In this document: positions 6,564 through 11,855 of the stretch, piece by piece | Layout of the letters: each line of letters begins with the position of its first letter | Numbering within the stretch: the first letter of the stretch is position 1 | Source: Gammaproteobacteria bacterium | Lineage (GTDB): Bacteria > Pseudomonadota > Gammaproteobacteria > Thiohalomonadales > Thiohalomonadaceae | Assembly: GCA_023228645.1 (NCBI GenBank) | Contig: JALOAT010000080.1 | Location: 1-11,855, forward strand | Direction: 5' to 3' | Length of the DNA: 11,855 nt | The notes under the pieces: generated by a model | What the model was told of the DNA's origin: nothing | The model's input: only the letters and a program-made list of their open reading frames with translations | Databases searched by the model: none | Program-made: the position numbers and the translations under genes

Positions 6564-6987
6564 AAAATTTTTAGAATCTGCTAAGCTTAATGCATCGTGG
6601 AGTAAAGATCCATCAACTGGTGTTGGCGCAGTCATTGTTCGACCAAATAACAAAATAGCTAGTCAAGGCTTCAACGGCTTTCCATCTAAGATTATTGATA
6701 ATCCTGAATGGCTTAATGACCGCGATATAAAATATAAAGTTACAATTCACGCTGAACTTAATGCTATACTTTCAGCCAATGAAGACCTTGACGGCTATAC
6801 TCTTTATGTATATCCCTTTGCTCCTTGTTCTGATTGTGCCCTATCGATAATACAAAAGGGCATAACGCGAGTAGTTACCCTTAAGACTCCTGAAGACAAA
6901 TTAGTAAGATGGAAAGAATCATTTGAATTTGCTCAAATGCTATTTGATATGGCAGGTGTTGAGATTGTCGTTTATGATTCGCTGTAA
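6529..6987 (+). CDS. dCMP deaminase-type zinc-dependent cytidine/deoxycytidylate deaminase
   Basis: The 152-aa protein has the full deaminase zinc signature. HAE is at 74-76 (zinc-binding His and catalytic Glu), and PCSDC is at 99-103, supplying the two zinc-binding cysteines. The N-terminal WSKDPSTGVGAVIV (24-37) and GFNGFP (47-52) are typical of the dCMP deaminase branch. RW.ESFE..QML.D.AGVE closes the fold, as in phage and bacterial family members. The expected reaction is dCMP to dUMP, feeding thymidylate synthesis for phage DNA. Substrate choice is inferred from the family; no allosteric region can be judged. The gene begins 35 nt inside the membrane-protein gene with only a weak ribosome site, which suggests coupling. 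No other in-frame Met precedes the conserved core. Confidence 0.87.
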   Translation: MTTISQPTGWDKKFLESAKLNASWSKDPSTGVGAVIVRPNNKIASQGFNGFPSKIIDNPEWLNDRDIKYKVTIHAELNAILSANEDLDGYTLYVYPFAPCSDCALSIIQKGITRVVTLKTPEDKLVRWKESFEFAQMLFDMAGVEIVVYDSL

Positions 6988-6990
6988 TTC

Positions 6991-7019
6991 TTGACATAAG
7001 TATCATTTTAGTGTAGAAC
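6991..7019 (+). promoter_or_regulatory. Sigma70-type promoter upstream of clpS
   Basis: Perfect TTGACA at 6991-6996, 17-nt spacer, then TAGAAC at 7014-7019 (four of six). The ATAAGTATC at 6996-7004 repeats the element seen in the bS21 promoter. It sits in the 60-nt gap after the deaminase stop and would transcribe ClpS and the genes behind it. Confidence 0.6.
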
Positions 7020-7035
7020 GTGTGCTTGAAATAGT

Positions 7036-7040
7036 AGGAG
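7036..7040 (+). promoter_or_regulatory. Ribosome binding site AGGAG for the GTG start of clpS
   Basis: AGGAG lies 7 nt before the GTG at 7048 and supports this non-ATG start; the next in-frame ATG is at 7099 (codon 18), just ahead of the conserved ClpS core. Confidence 0.75.
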
Positions 7041-7047
7041 ATTTTTT

Positions 7048-7353
7048 GTGGATACTGCCCTTGAGGAAAAGGTAAAGATTAAAATTGCACCATTAAAGAT
7101 GTATGATGTTATTTTCTTTAATGATGATTATACACCTATGGATTTTGTGGTTAAATTGCTAGTTTCAGTATTCAATCATAATATTGAATCTGCCACTGAA
7201 ATTATGCTAAAAGTTCACGAAAGTGATTCAGCAGTTGTTGGAACATACATTTATGAAATTGCTGATGAAAAGCGTAATATTTGTCTAGATTTTGCCAAAC
7301 AATATAAATTTCCCCTCCGTATAGAAATGGAAGAAAGTTCGTCAGAAGCTTGA
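7048..7353 (+). CDS. clpS: ClpS-like ATP-dependent Clp protease adaptor
   Basis: The 101-aa protein aligns with E. coli ClpS without gaps over its core (offset nine residues). ClpS hands proteins with N-terminal Phe, Leu, Trp or Tyr to the ClpAP protease (N-end rule). The degron-pocket residues are all present: N25, D26 and D27 (E. coli N34, D35, D36), M31 in TPMDFV (E. coli M40), and H57 (E. coli H66). E70 and K75 correspond to the ClpA-contact residues E79 and K84. It should therefore be a working adaptor rather than a decoy lacking a face. The flexible N-terminal tail, needed in E. coli for delivery, is short (about 17 residues before the core). The GTG start is preceded by AGGAG. A methyltransferase gene follows directly. 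Retained binding residues are seen; the effect on host ClpAP is inference. Confidence 0.93.
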   Translation: MDTALEEKVKIKIAPLKMYDVIFFNDDYTPMDFVVKLLVSVFNHNIESATEIMLKVHESDSAVVGTYIYEIADEKRNICLDFAKQYKFPLRIEMEESSSEA

Positions 7354-7355
7354 CT

Positions 7356-8039
7356 ATGCTACTTGACTTGGCCTTACTTTTGTCTTATAAAACAGGACGA
7401 AAAGTTAAGGAGGATCAATTGGTTGATTATCAGAAGTTGGCTAATGATGATATTGCTACATCATTATCACATCACAATGTTTTACCAGAGTATAAGGATA
7501 TCAGCGTAGCTGAGCGTAAGGCGGTATGTGATTCAGACCGTCTACCATATGCAGTTGCTATTTTGAATGTCACTGGTGAACTAAACACTGGTACTATCAT
7601 TCGGAATGCTCTCTTAATGGGGGCTCGTGAAGTATTGGTCATTGGCCGTCGAAAGATTGACAAGCGCGGTACTGTTGGCGCTGAAAACTATATCAATGTT
7701 GAGCGCATTGAGGCAATGGTTGATGAAGTAACCATTGATTGCGATAAGGTCCGTAAGATTTTCACAGATCGCAATTATTGGCCTGTGTATGTTGAGCAGG
7801 GCGGTACTGAAATACCCAATTTTGATTGGCGCAAGCTTCACGATCACGCTGCTGCGGCAAATATGACGCCTATTTTGGTTTTTGGAAACGAAAACCGTGG
7901 CGTACCTGATGTATTGCTTAATAGCCTGTTTGGCGATATTGTTAGCGTCCGTCAACGCGGCGTCCTTCGTTCATACAATGTTGGTGTAACGTCAGGTATG
8001 GTTATGATGGATATGCTCACTAATATGGGCTGGTGGTAA
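7356..8039 (+). CDS. SpoU/TrmH-family (SPOUT) RNA 2'-O-methyltransferase
   Basis: Three SpoU motifs are intact. Motif 1 is NTGTIIRNALLMGA (77-90), with the conserved Asn and the catalytic-type Arg83. Motif 2 is ILVFGNENRGVP (173-184). Motif 3 is VSVRQRGVLRSYNVGVTSG (196-214), with the RSxNV that builds the trefoil-knot SAM site. Members methylate the 2'-OH of a ribose in tRNA or 23S rRNA with S-adenosylmethionine. The target here cannot be told. An N-terminal extension of about 65 residues precedes the catalytic domain, more than in minimal TrmL-like enzymes, and may bind RNA. I use the ATG at 7356 (227 aa); a TTG at 7350 overlapping the ClpS stop is the alternative. It is two bases from clpS, so the two are probably cotranscribed. 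A promoter-like sequence lies at 7363-7391 within its first codons. Confidence 0.88.
   Translation: MLLDLALLLSYKTGRKVKEDQLVDYQKLANDDIATSLSHHNVLPEYKDISVAERKAVCDSDRLPYAVAILNVTGELNTGTIIRNALLMGAREVLVIGRRKIDKRGTVGAENYINVERIEAMVDEVTIDCDKVRKIFTDRNYWPVYVEQGGTEIPNFDWRKLHDHAAAANMTPILVFGNENRGVPDVLLNSLFGDIVSVRQRGVLRSYNVGVTSGMVMMDMLTNMGWW
7363..7391 (+). promoter_or_regulatory. Possible internal sigma70 promoter (TTGACT-N17-TATAAA)
   Basis: TTGACT (7363-7368), a 17-nt spacer and TATAAA (7386-7391), each five of six consensus bases, lie within the first codons of the methyltransferase gene. It could add transcription of the small genes from 8074 onward. Position inside coding sequence keeps confidence low. 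Confidence 0.33.
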
Positions 8040-8060
8040 ATTGGGAATTCGAGAAGTTAT

Positions 8061-8066
8061 AGGAGG
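8061..8066 (+). promoter_or_regulatory. Perfect Shine-Dalgarno AGGAGG fixing the 8074 start
   Basis: AGGAGG with a 7-nt spacer to the ATG at 8074 is the strongest ribosome site in the window. It decides against the in-frame TTG at 8041 that would add eleven residues. Confidence 0.85.
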
Positions 8067-8073
8067 CAAGTCG

Positions 8074-8382
8074 ATGGCACCGCTCTTAGGTGATTGGGAA
8101 GATAACAAACTTAGAGAAACTAGTTTGGAATGGCAACCAATTGGTGTGTTCAAGCAACTATATTATTATTTTCGTTATGGTGGTAAGTATAAATTTACTA
8201 CTCGATATTATAATGAATATTGGTTCAATATGCACGATCATATTGATTTAATTAAAGATATGAAACACCAAGGACTAAATTTTCAAATCAGAGAAGCTGC
8301 TGATAAAAGCTTTGAGCGAAAATTTGTAAAATTTATTGCCGGCGGTGAGACTGATCTCACTGCTATGAGAATAATGAAGTAA
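8074..8382 (+). CDS. Small phage protein of unknown function, tandem family member 1
   Basis: This 102-aa protein starts behind the AGGAGG at 8061-8066. It is rich in Tyr, Lys and Phe (VFKQLYYYFRYGGKYKF) with a predicted helix HDHIDLIKDMKHQGLNF. It ends in KFVKFIAGGETDLTAMRIMK. The closing T-A-M-R-I is shared with the next gene (TLTAMRICA) and loosely with the third (VSHMRLIQ). At the DNA level 14 bases are identical between the ends of genes 1 and 2. The three therefore look like diverged tandem duplicates. I know of no function. Abundant aromatic and basic residues could suit a small host-protein or nucleic-acid binder, but nothing in the sequence proves it. Confidence 0.68.
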   Translation: MAPLLGDWEDNKLRETSLEWQPIGVFKQLYYYFRYGGKYKFTTRYYNEYWFNMHDHIDLIKDMKHQGLNFQIREAADKSFERKFVKFIAGGETDLTAMRIMK

Positions 8383-8675
8383 TCAAAAATGGTAATTTGG
8401 AGTGCTGATATGGATGAAGGTAAAATTGAAAGCAGGTTTCTGAGTCTGAATTATAAAGATATTTCCAAATTTAGGAAATTTTATATCTTCCTAAGGGTTC
8501 ATTCTTGGTTTGATAAAATATCTGATGCGTGTGAACCATCCTCTTATGATCACGATATGATTAAAGCTTTTTTGAAAGATGGAATAATTACTGATTCTGA
8601 CATCAAAATTATGAAGCTTCGTGAAAAGCATTATTATCTGATTAGTAATGAGGCGACATTGACTGCTATGAGAAT
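8359..8675 (+). repeat. Two copies of a 14-bp direct repeat (ACTGCTATGAGAAT)
   Basis: The sequence ACTGCTATGAGAAT occurs at 8359-8372 and again at 8662-8675, in both cases encoding TAMRI near the C-terminus of a small protein, in the same frame. It probably marks an old tandem duplication rather than a regulatory element. Confidence 0.6.
8399..8402 (+). promoter_or_regulatory. Ribosome site GGAG favouring the 8410 start
   Basis: GGAG followed by a 7-nt spacer to the ATG at 8410. The upstream in-frame ATG at 8389 has no comparable site. Confidence 0.55.
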
Positions 8676-8685
8676 TTGCGCATAA
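8410..8685 (+). CDS. Small phage protein of unknown function, tandem family member 2
   Basis: I prefer the ATG at 8410 (91 aa, MDEGKIESRF) because GGAG precedes it at good spacing; the ATG at 8389 would give 98 aa. The protein has a basic aromatic helix (ISKFRKFYIFLRVHSWFDK), then YDHDMIKAFLKDGIIT, comparable with HDHIDLIKDMKHQGLNF of the gene before. It ends in a strand KHYYLIS followed by NEATLTAMRICA. These matching blocks in the same order mark it as a diverged copy of its neighbour. Its stop overlaps the next start (TAATG). No known function. Confidence 0.66.
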   Translation: MDEGKIESRFLSLNYKDISKFRKFYIFLRVHSWFDKISDACEPSSYDHDMIKAFLKDGIITDSDIKIMKLREKHYYLISNEATLTAMRICA

Positions 8686-9011
8686 TGGTTAAATTTGGCA
8701 AATTCAATACATTACCAGGCGGCTCATCGGTCACATATGGCTCCTCAACTACAGTGCAAATGTCTACCAGACCGCCAATTGTTCGAATTTTAGATATGTT
8801 AGAGCATCCTAACTTACTTCGGCGAATTCTTTTTAGGCTTTTTGGTGTTAAAGAGTGTAGTCATTATTTGACTATTCAAGATGGCTCACCATTTCGAGTT
8901 AGGAAAATTTTGGACGATTGCGGAGTGCAATATTATGACTTTGGAATTGATAAAACTAACTATTTTTGCTTTGACACGCCAGCGGTAAGCCATATGAGAT
9001 TGATTCAATGA
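8685..9011 (+). CDS. Small phage protein of unknown function, tandem family member 3
   Basis: The ATG at 8685 overlaps the previous stop as TAATG (108 aa); a TTG at 8676 would add three residues. The first 35 residues are a Ser/Thr/Gly-rich low-complexity stretch absent from its two neighbours. Then come a basic helix (HPNLLRRILFRLFG), a short strand HYLTIQDG, a helix VRKILDDCG, and a strand pair QYYDFGIDKTNYFCFDTPAVSHMRLIQ. The helix, strand and MRL ending follow the plan of the two genes before. The end also resembles VLFDADEAMLFQLLD of the gene at 4111. Its stop overlaps the HNH gene start by four bases (ATGA). Function unknown. Confidence 0.66.
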   Translation: MVKFGKFNTLPGGSSVTYGSSTTVQMSTRPPIVRILDMLEHPNLLRRILFRLFGVKECSHYLTIQDGSPFRVRKILDDCGVQYYDFGIDKTNYFCFDTPAVSHMRLIQ

Positions 9012-9301
9012 AGCTATGTCCTATATGTGATAGGGAAATTGAACCGGGTACTAGCGATTTGCACCACTTAATACCAAAGCAAAAAGGTGGTGCAAAATCT
9101 GGCACGATTGAAATTCATAGATTTTGTCATACTAAGATCCATTCTACTATTGACAATTACCAATTAGCAAAATTCTTCAATACTCCTGAATTGATCAGAT
9201 CACATCCAGCTATGGAAAAATTTATCAAATGGGTTAAAAATAAGCCACCATCCTACTATGATAAGAATGATCAGTCATCAACTAAGCGCAAAAAACGCTA
9301 A
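9008..9301 (+). CDS. Small HNH-type endonuclease
   Basis: The 97-aa protein has the zinc-finger HNH layout: CPIC (4-7), then DLHHLIPKQKGG (18-28) with the catalytic-type His pair, then HRFCHTKIH (37-45), which supplies the second zinc half and the last His of the ββα-metal fold. The rest (LAKFFNTPELIRSHPAMEKFIKWVKNKPP) matches a common stand-alone bacterial HNH protein of about 100 residues, so it appears full-length and not part of an intron or intein. HNH proteins nick or cut DNA; in phages they act in homing, in packaging or on host DNA. Which applies here is unknown. The C-terminus is a lysine/arginine-rich tail (STKRKKR) that could hold DNA. It overlaps the preceding gene by 4 nt and is the last gene before the late-type subtilase. 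Confidence 0.82.
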   Translation: MKLCPICDREIEPGTSDLHHLIPKQKGGAKSGTIEIHRFCHTKIHSTIDNYQLAKFFNTPELIRSHPAMEKFIKWVKNKPPSYYDKNDQSSTKRKKR

Positions 9302-9322
9302 TAATTAACCCTGCTGAAAACC

Positions 9323-9330
9323 AATAAATA
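9323..9330 (+). promoter_or_regulatory. Probable T4-type late promoter box (AATAAATA, one mismatch)
   Basis: AATAAATA differs from the late consensus TATAAATA only at the first base. It lies 32 nt before the ATG at 9363, the same spacing as the exact box at 1359-1366. It is in the only intergenic gap (61 nt) before the structural-looking subtilase gene. Confidence 0.55.
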
Positions 9331-9362
9331 ACCAGAACTAGATTTGGTTATTGTGGGTTTCT

Positions 9363-11855
9363 ATGAGTCAAGCTAAAGAATATATTGTAAAGGTAAAAGA
9401 GCCACGCTTTGTTGATGGGTTAATTGAAGAACTTGCCGCTTGGAATGTTCGGGTTTCAAATGTCTCTAAAGTGGGATTTGCTGGCTTTTCTGCTAATTTA
9501 GGTACTCTTCTATCCAAATGGATCAAAGACGATCCTAGGATCGCGGCTATTGAGCCAGTTTCTCAATATGAATTGCAAACAGTGCAAACCATTACTAGCG
9601 ATTATCTGTGGCATTTAGATAGAATTGATCAGCCAGCATTGCCACTGAATGGCAATTTCTCATATGTTAACGATGGTCTTGGAGTTAATATCTATACCGT
9701 AGACTCGGGCATATCATATAACCATTTAGAATTGTCCGATAGAGTATCACCAGTATATGATCCCAATTTCCCTACTTTAATATTTGATCCTATAATCGAT
9801 CAGCGAATTTATGATAGTGATGCTAGTTACAATGAAGCATTTGAACGTGGCGCTGATGAACTTGGCCACGGAACATTTATCTCTGGCCTTGCTGTTTCAT
9901 CAACATATGGTGTAGCTAAAGGTGCAAAGATTCGATCAGCTAAAGTTTTTGGACAAACCACATCAACTAGTGGGCGAATTATTGCTGGATTGAATGCAGT
10001 ATATCAAGATTACATTGCATTGGGTAAACCTACATCGGTTGTGAATTTAAGCTTCGCCAATATTGTAGAACCAGTTAAAATTTCAGCAACAGCAACATCT
10101 GCACCTGCACCATCAACATTTTCCATCAATTCGATGAATATATCACTAATTAATGGATCGACATCAGAAATAGTTAATAAAATTAATGCTTTAGCGATTG
10201 ATGGTGTGGAAGCAATAAGCCAGAATAACAAATTGGTAATCTTACTTAAAACATTAGGTTCCATAACACTAGCAGATGGTACTAATTCACCATTAGCAGC
10301 TTTGGGTATATCCTCTGGCACCCATAGTCATTTGCCTAATTTAATTGAACAAGCTATTATTAATATGGCTGCTGATGGTATGCACTTTGCAATATCAGCA
10401 GGCAATTATGGCGTAGACGCATCGCTTGTTTCACCAGCCCGAATTAGTTCAATAAGTCCAATTTTGGTAGTTGGAGCGACTGACAAACAGGATAAATTGG
10501 CTGACTTTTCATTAGTTGATGACAGTGAGTCAACACTAGGCAATATTGGCTTCAATAATATCGGAAATGCTAATGTTTCGTCATCTTGCTACGGATCAGC
10601 GGTAACGCTATATGCTCCAGGTGTTGGAATGGAATCGACTTGGATTCCCTCTTTCAATACTTCATCAAATTTATATAATGAAACTATAGTTTCAAGCGGT
10701 ACAAGTTTTTCCACACCGTTAGTTGCTGGCGCGATGGCGATGGCATTGCAGACTAGTAATATGTCTCCATCTACACTGAAAACATTAATGGTCAATGCTG
10801 CCGCCACAAATAAAATAAGCGGCCTGCCTGTGGGATCAAATAACAAATTACTCAATGTTACTGAAATTGATACTGGTATTATATGGACTTCTGCTGGACC
10901 ATTTAGTAATTTGGCAATGTATTCTTATTATGAATTGTTCGTCAGTGCAGTAAGTTTTGTTGGTCCAGCATCATCATATACTGTAGAAATGGGATCACTC
11001 CCGGATGGTTTGGTGCTTGAAGAAAGCACTGGTCGTATCTATGGATGGGTAGCAAATACAAACTTAATAGGCGATAATTCAGTCAGGTTTAAAGCTCACA
11101 ATGGATATAATGAAAGTCCGTCAGATACAAATGGTACAATTGATATTGTATTTGGCATTGTCGAAGGTACTATCCCGGCCCGATGGAATACTGAATCTGA
11201 TTTAGGCACAGTGCGCGAAGGAGATCTGGTCAATATAGTATTGAATGCTGACAATGTTGCTTCTCCGTCAGATCCGATCATTTTTTCAGTTGTTGGTAAT
11301 TTACCATATGGGTGGGTATTGGTTAATAACCAAATCATTGGCACCGCGCCAATTGCAACAAATGGTGATATTGAAACTGGCTTTACAATAAATGCTTATG
11401 ATGGTTTCACAAACACGTCTAAAACTTTTAAAATTGTAATTAAGCAAAATACTGAATATGGGAATGGAAATGAACCATATTGGATTACGCCCACTGGTAT
11501 TTTAGGATCATATGCTGAAGGTGATGCAGTATCTATCCAGCTCGAGGGCATTGACCAATCACCTGATCCGCAACCACTAACGTACAATTTAGAAATAGGT
11601 TCGGGTGATGGTACATATTTCAACACATTTGGCGAACTTCCTCCTGGGCTCACATTAGATCCGGCGACTGGAATTATATCTGGACAAATACAAGTAATAC
11701 CGGATGAATCGGATGGATATGAATTTGCTGTATATTTGTCAGATGGTGCAAATGTGGTAGTAAATCTGTTTTCTATTCTTGTTTACAAACAGCACTTGAC
11801 ATCAGATATTATATGGGATACGCCAACTGGGAATTTGGGCTCTTATTATCAAAAT
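9363..11855 (+). CDS. Subtilisin-like serine protease (S8) with I9-like propeptide, inserted hook-IN-like segment and Ig repeats; partial
   Basis: An open frame of 831 codons runs from the ATG at 9363 to the right edge without a stop. Residues 6-71 look like an I9 propeptide (EYIVKVKEPRF, GFAGFSANL, DPRIAAIEP). The catalytic set is complete: Asp114 in YTVDSGI, His169 in LGHGT, oxyanion Asn348 in SAGN, and Ser448 in GTSFSTP. About 85 residues (roughly 235-320) are inserted right after VVNLSFA, where subtilisins have the substrate-binding strand. The insert (SINSMNISLINGSTSEIVNKI, then ITLADGTNSPLAALGI) resembles hook-IN-like segments of flagellar and phage structural proteins. After about residue 505 come Ig-like He_PIG repeats, with GSLPDGLVLEESTGRIYG (544-561), GNLPYGWVL (645-653) and GELPPGLTLDPATGIISG (757-774). 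WxT-x-x-G-x-LG linkers begin new repeats, and another starts at the edge. There is no signal peptide. A virion-borne protease is my best guess. Confidence 0.9.
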   Translation, partial: MSQAKEYIVKVKEPRFVDGLIEELAAWNVRVSNVSKVGFAGFSANLGTLLSKWIKDDPRIAAIEPVSQYELQTVQTITSDYLWHLDRIDQPALPLNGNFSYVNDGLGVNIYTVDSGISYNHLELSDRVSPVYDPNFPTLIFDPIIDQRIYDSDASYNEAFERGADELGHGTFISGLAVSSTYGVAKGAKIRSAKVFGQTTSTSGRIIAGLNAVYQDYIALGKPTSVVNLSFANIVEPVKISATATSAPAPSTFSINSMNISLINGSTSEIVNKINALAIDGVEAISQNNKLVILLKTLGSITLADGTNSPLAALGISSGTHSHLPNLIEQAIINMAADGMHFAISAGNYGVDASLVSPARISSISPILVVGATDKQDKLADFSLVDDSESTLGNIGFNNIGNANVSSSCYGSAVTLYAPGVGMESTWIPSFNTSSNLYNETIVSSGTSFSTPLVAGAMAMALQTSNMSPSTLKTLMVNAAATNKISGLPVGSNNKLLNVTEIDTGIIWTSAGPFSNLAMYSYYELFVSAVSFVGPASSYTVEMGSLPDGLVLEESTGRIYGWVANTNLIGDNSVRFKAHNGYNESPSDTNGTIDIVFGIVEGTIPARWNTESDLGTVREGDLVNIVLNADNVASPSDPIIFSVVGNLPYGWVLVNNQIIGTAPIATNGDIETGFTINAYDGFTNTSKTFKIVIKQNTEYGNGNEPYWITPTGILGSYAEGDAVSIQLEGIDQSPDPQPLTYNLEIGSGDGTYFNTFGELPPGLTLDPATGIISGQIQVIPDESDGYEFAVYLSDGANVVVNLFSILVYKQHLTSDIIWDTPTGNLGSYYQN

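Noticed and set aside
7472..7955. Minus-strand frames opposite the methyltransferase, and similar ones at 4382-4636 and 5086-5298
   Set aside because: Antisense to well-supported genes, without family motifs.
8188..8195. TATAAATT resembling a late box
   Set aside because: Last base mismatched and inside a coding region with no start at the right distance.
9327..9352. AATAACC ... GGTTATT inverted repeat before the subtilase, considered as a terminator
   Set aside because: Seven AT-rich pairs with a 12-nt loop and no T-run; too weak for a terminator and it overlaps the putative late box.
10010..11653. Minus-strand frames opposite the subtilase (10010-10321, 10589-10855, 11096-11344, 11396-11653)
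   Set aside because: The plus-strand frame there is a clearly recognisable protease with Ig repeats; these are shadows.
1..11855. tRNA genes, CRISPR arrays, insertion sequences, integrase or attachment sites
   Set aside because: Looked for cloverleaf-like or repeat-spacer patterns and transposase motifs in gaps and on both strands; genes are nearly contiguous and none was seen.

Overview
This window reads as a dense stretch of a tailed, T4-like (myovirus-type) phage genome. Four things support this. The two large minus-strand proteins share an adaptor module (YGxxIxE then ENFxN then PxxPxxGQLWW) that I associate with cyanophage and pelagiphage T4-like particles. A tail-fibre gene is followed by a tail-fibre assembly chaperone. 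T4-type late-promoter boxes (TATAAATA) lie upstream of structural genes. Small genes of unknown function are packed end to end with 1-4 nt overlaps. The DNA is AT-rich. The host cannot be named, but ClpS and bS21 homologues of proteobacterial type and near-consensus sigma70 promoters point to a proteobacterium-like host.

Layout. Positions 1-4037 (minus strand) form a late structural block read leftward: a small conserved phage protein (4037-3720), a 648-aa tail fibre (3714-1768), a fibre assembly chaperone (1766-1386), and a second fibre/appendage-like protein (1326 to beyond the left edge). Positions 4038-4110 are a compact divergent control region in which a near-perfect sigma70 promoter (plus strand) and a T4-type late promoter (minus strand) occupy the same bases. 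Positions 4111-9301 (plus strand) carry probable early/middle genes in three promoter-led groups: (i) four genes of unknown function (4111-5778); (ii) ribosomal protein bS21, a membrane protein and a dCMP deaminase-type enzyme (5845-6987); (iii) ClpS, a SpoU/TrmH-type RNA methyltransferase, three small related proteins and an HNH nuclease (7048-9301). From 9363 to the right edge runs a late-type gene for a subtilisin-like protease with an I9-like propeptide, an inserted hook-IN-like segment and at least three putative Ig repeats.

How the genes may work together. The structural block builds the host-recognition apparatus, and the chaperone helps fold the fibre. In the accessory block, bS21 (30S subunit, translation initiation), ClpS (N-degron adaptor of ClpAP) and a SPOUT RNA 2'-O-methyltransferase together look like a set of host-derived factors that would retune translation and proteolysis during infection. 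The deaminase would supply dUMP for dTMP synthesis. The subtilase keeps all catalytic residues and sits behind a late-like promoter, so it may be a virion-associated protease. The most notable items are the bS21/ClpS/SpoU set, the subtilase with an insertion next to its substrate-binding strand, and the superimposed early/late divergent promoter.
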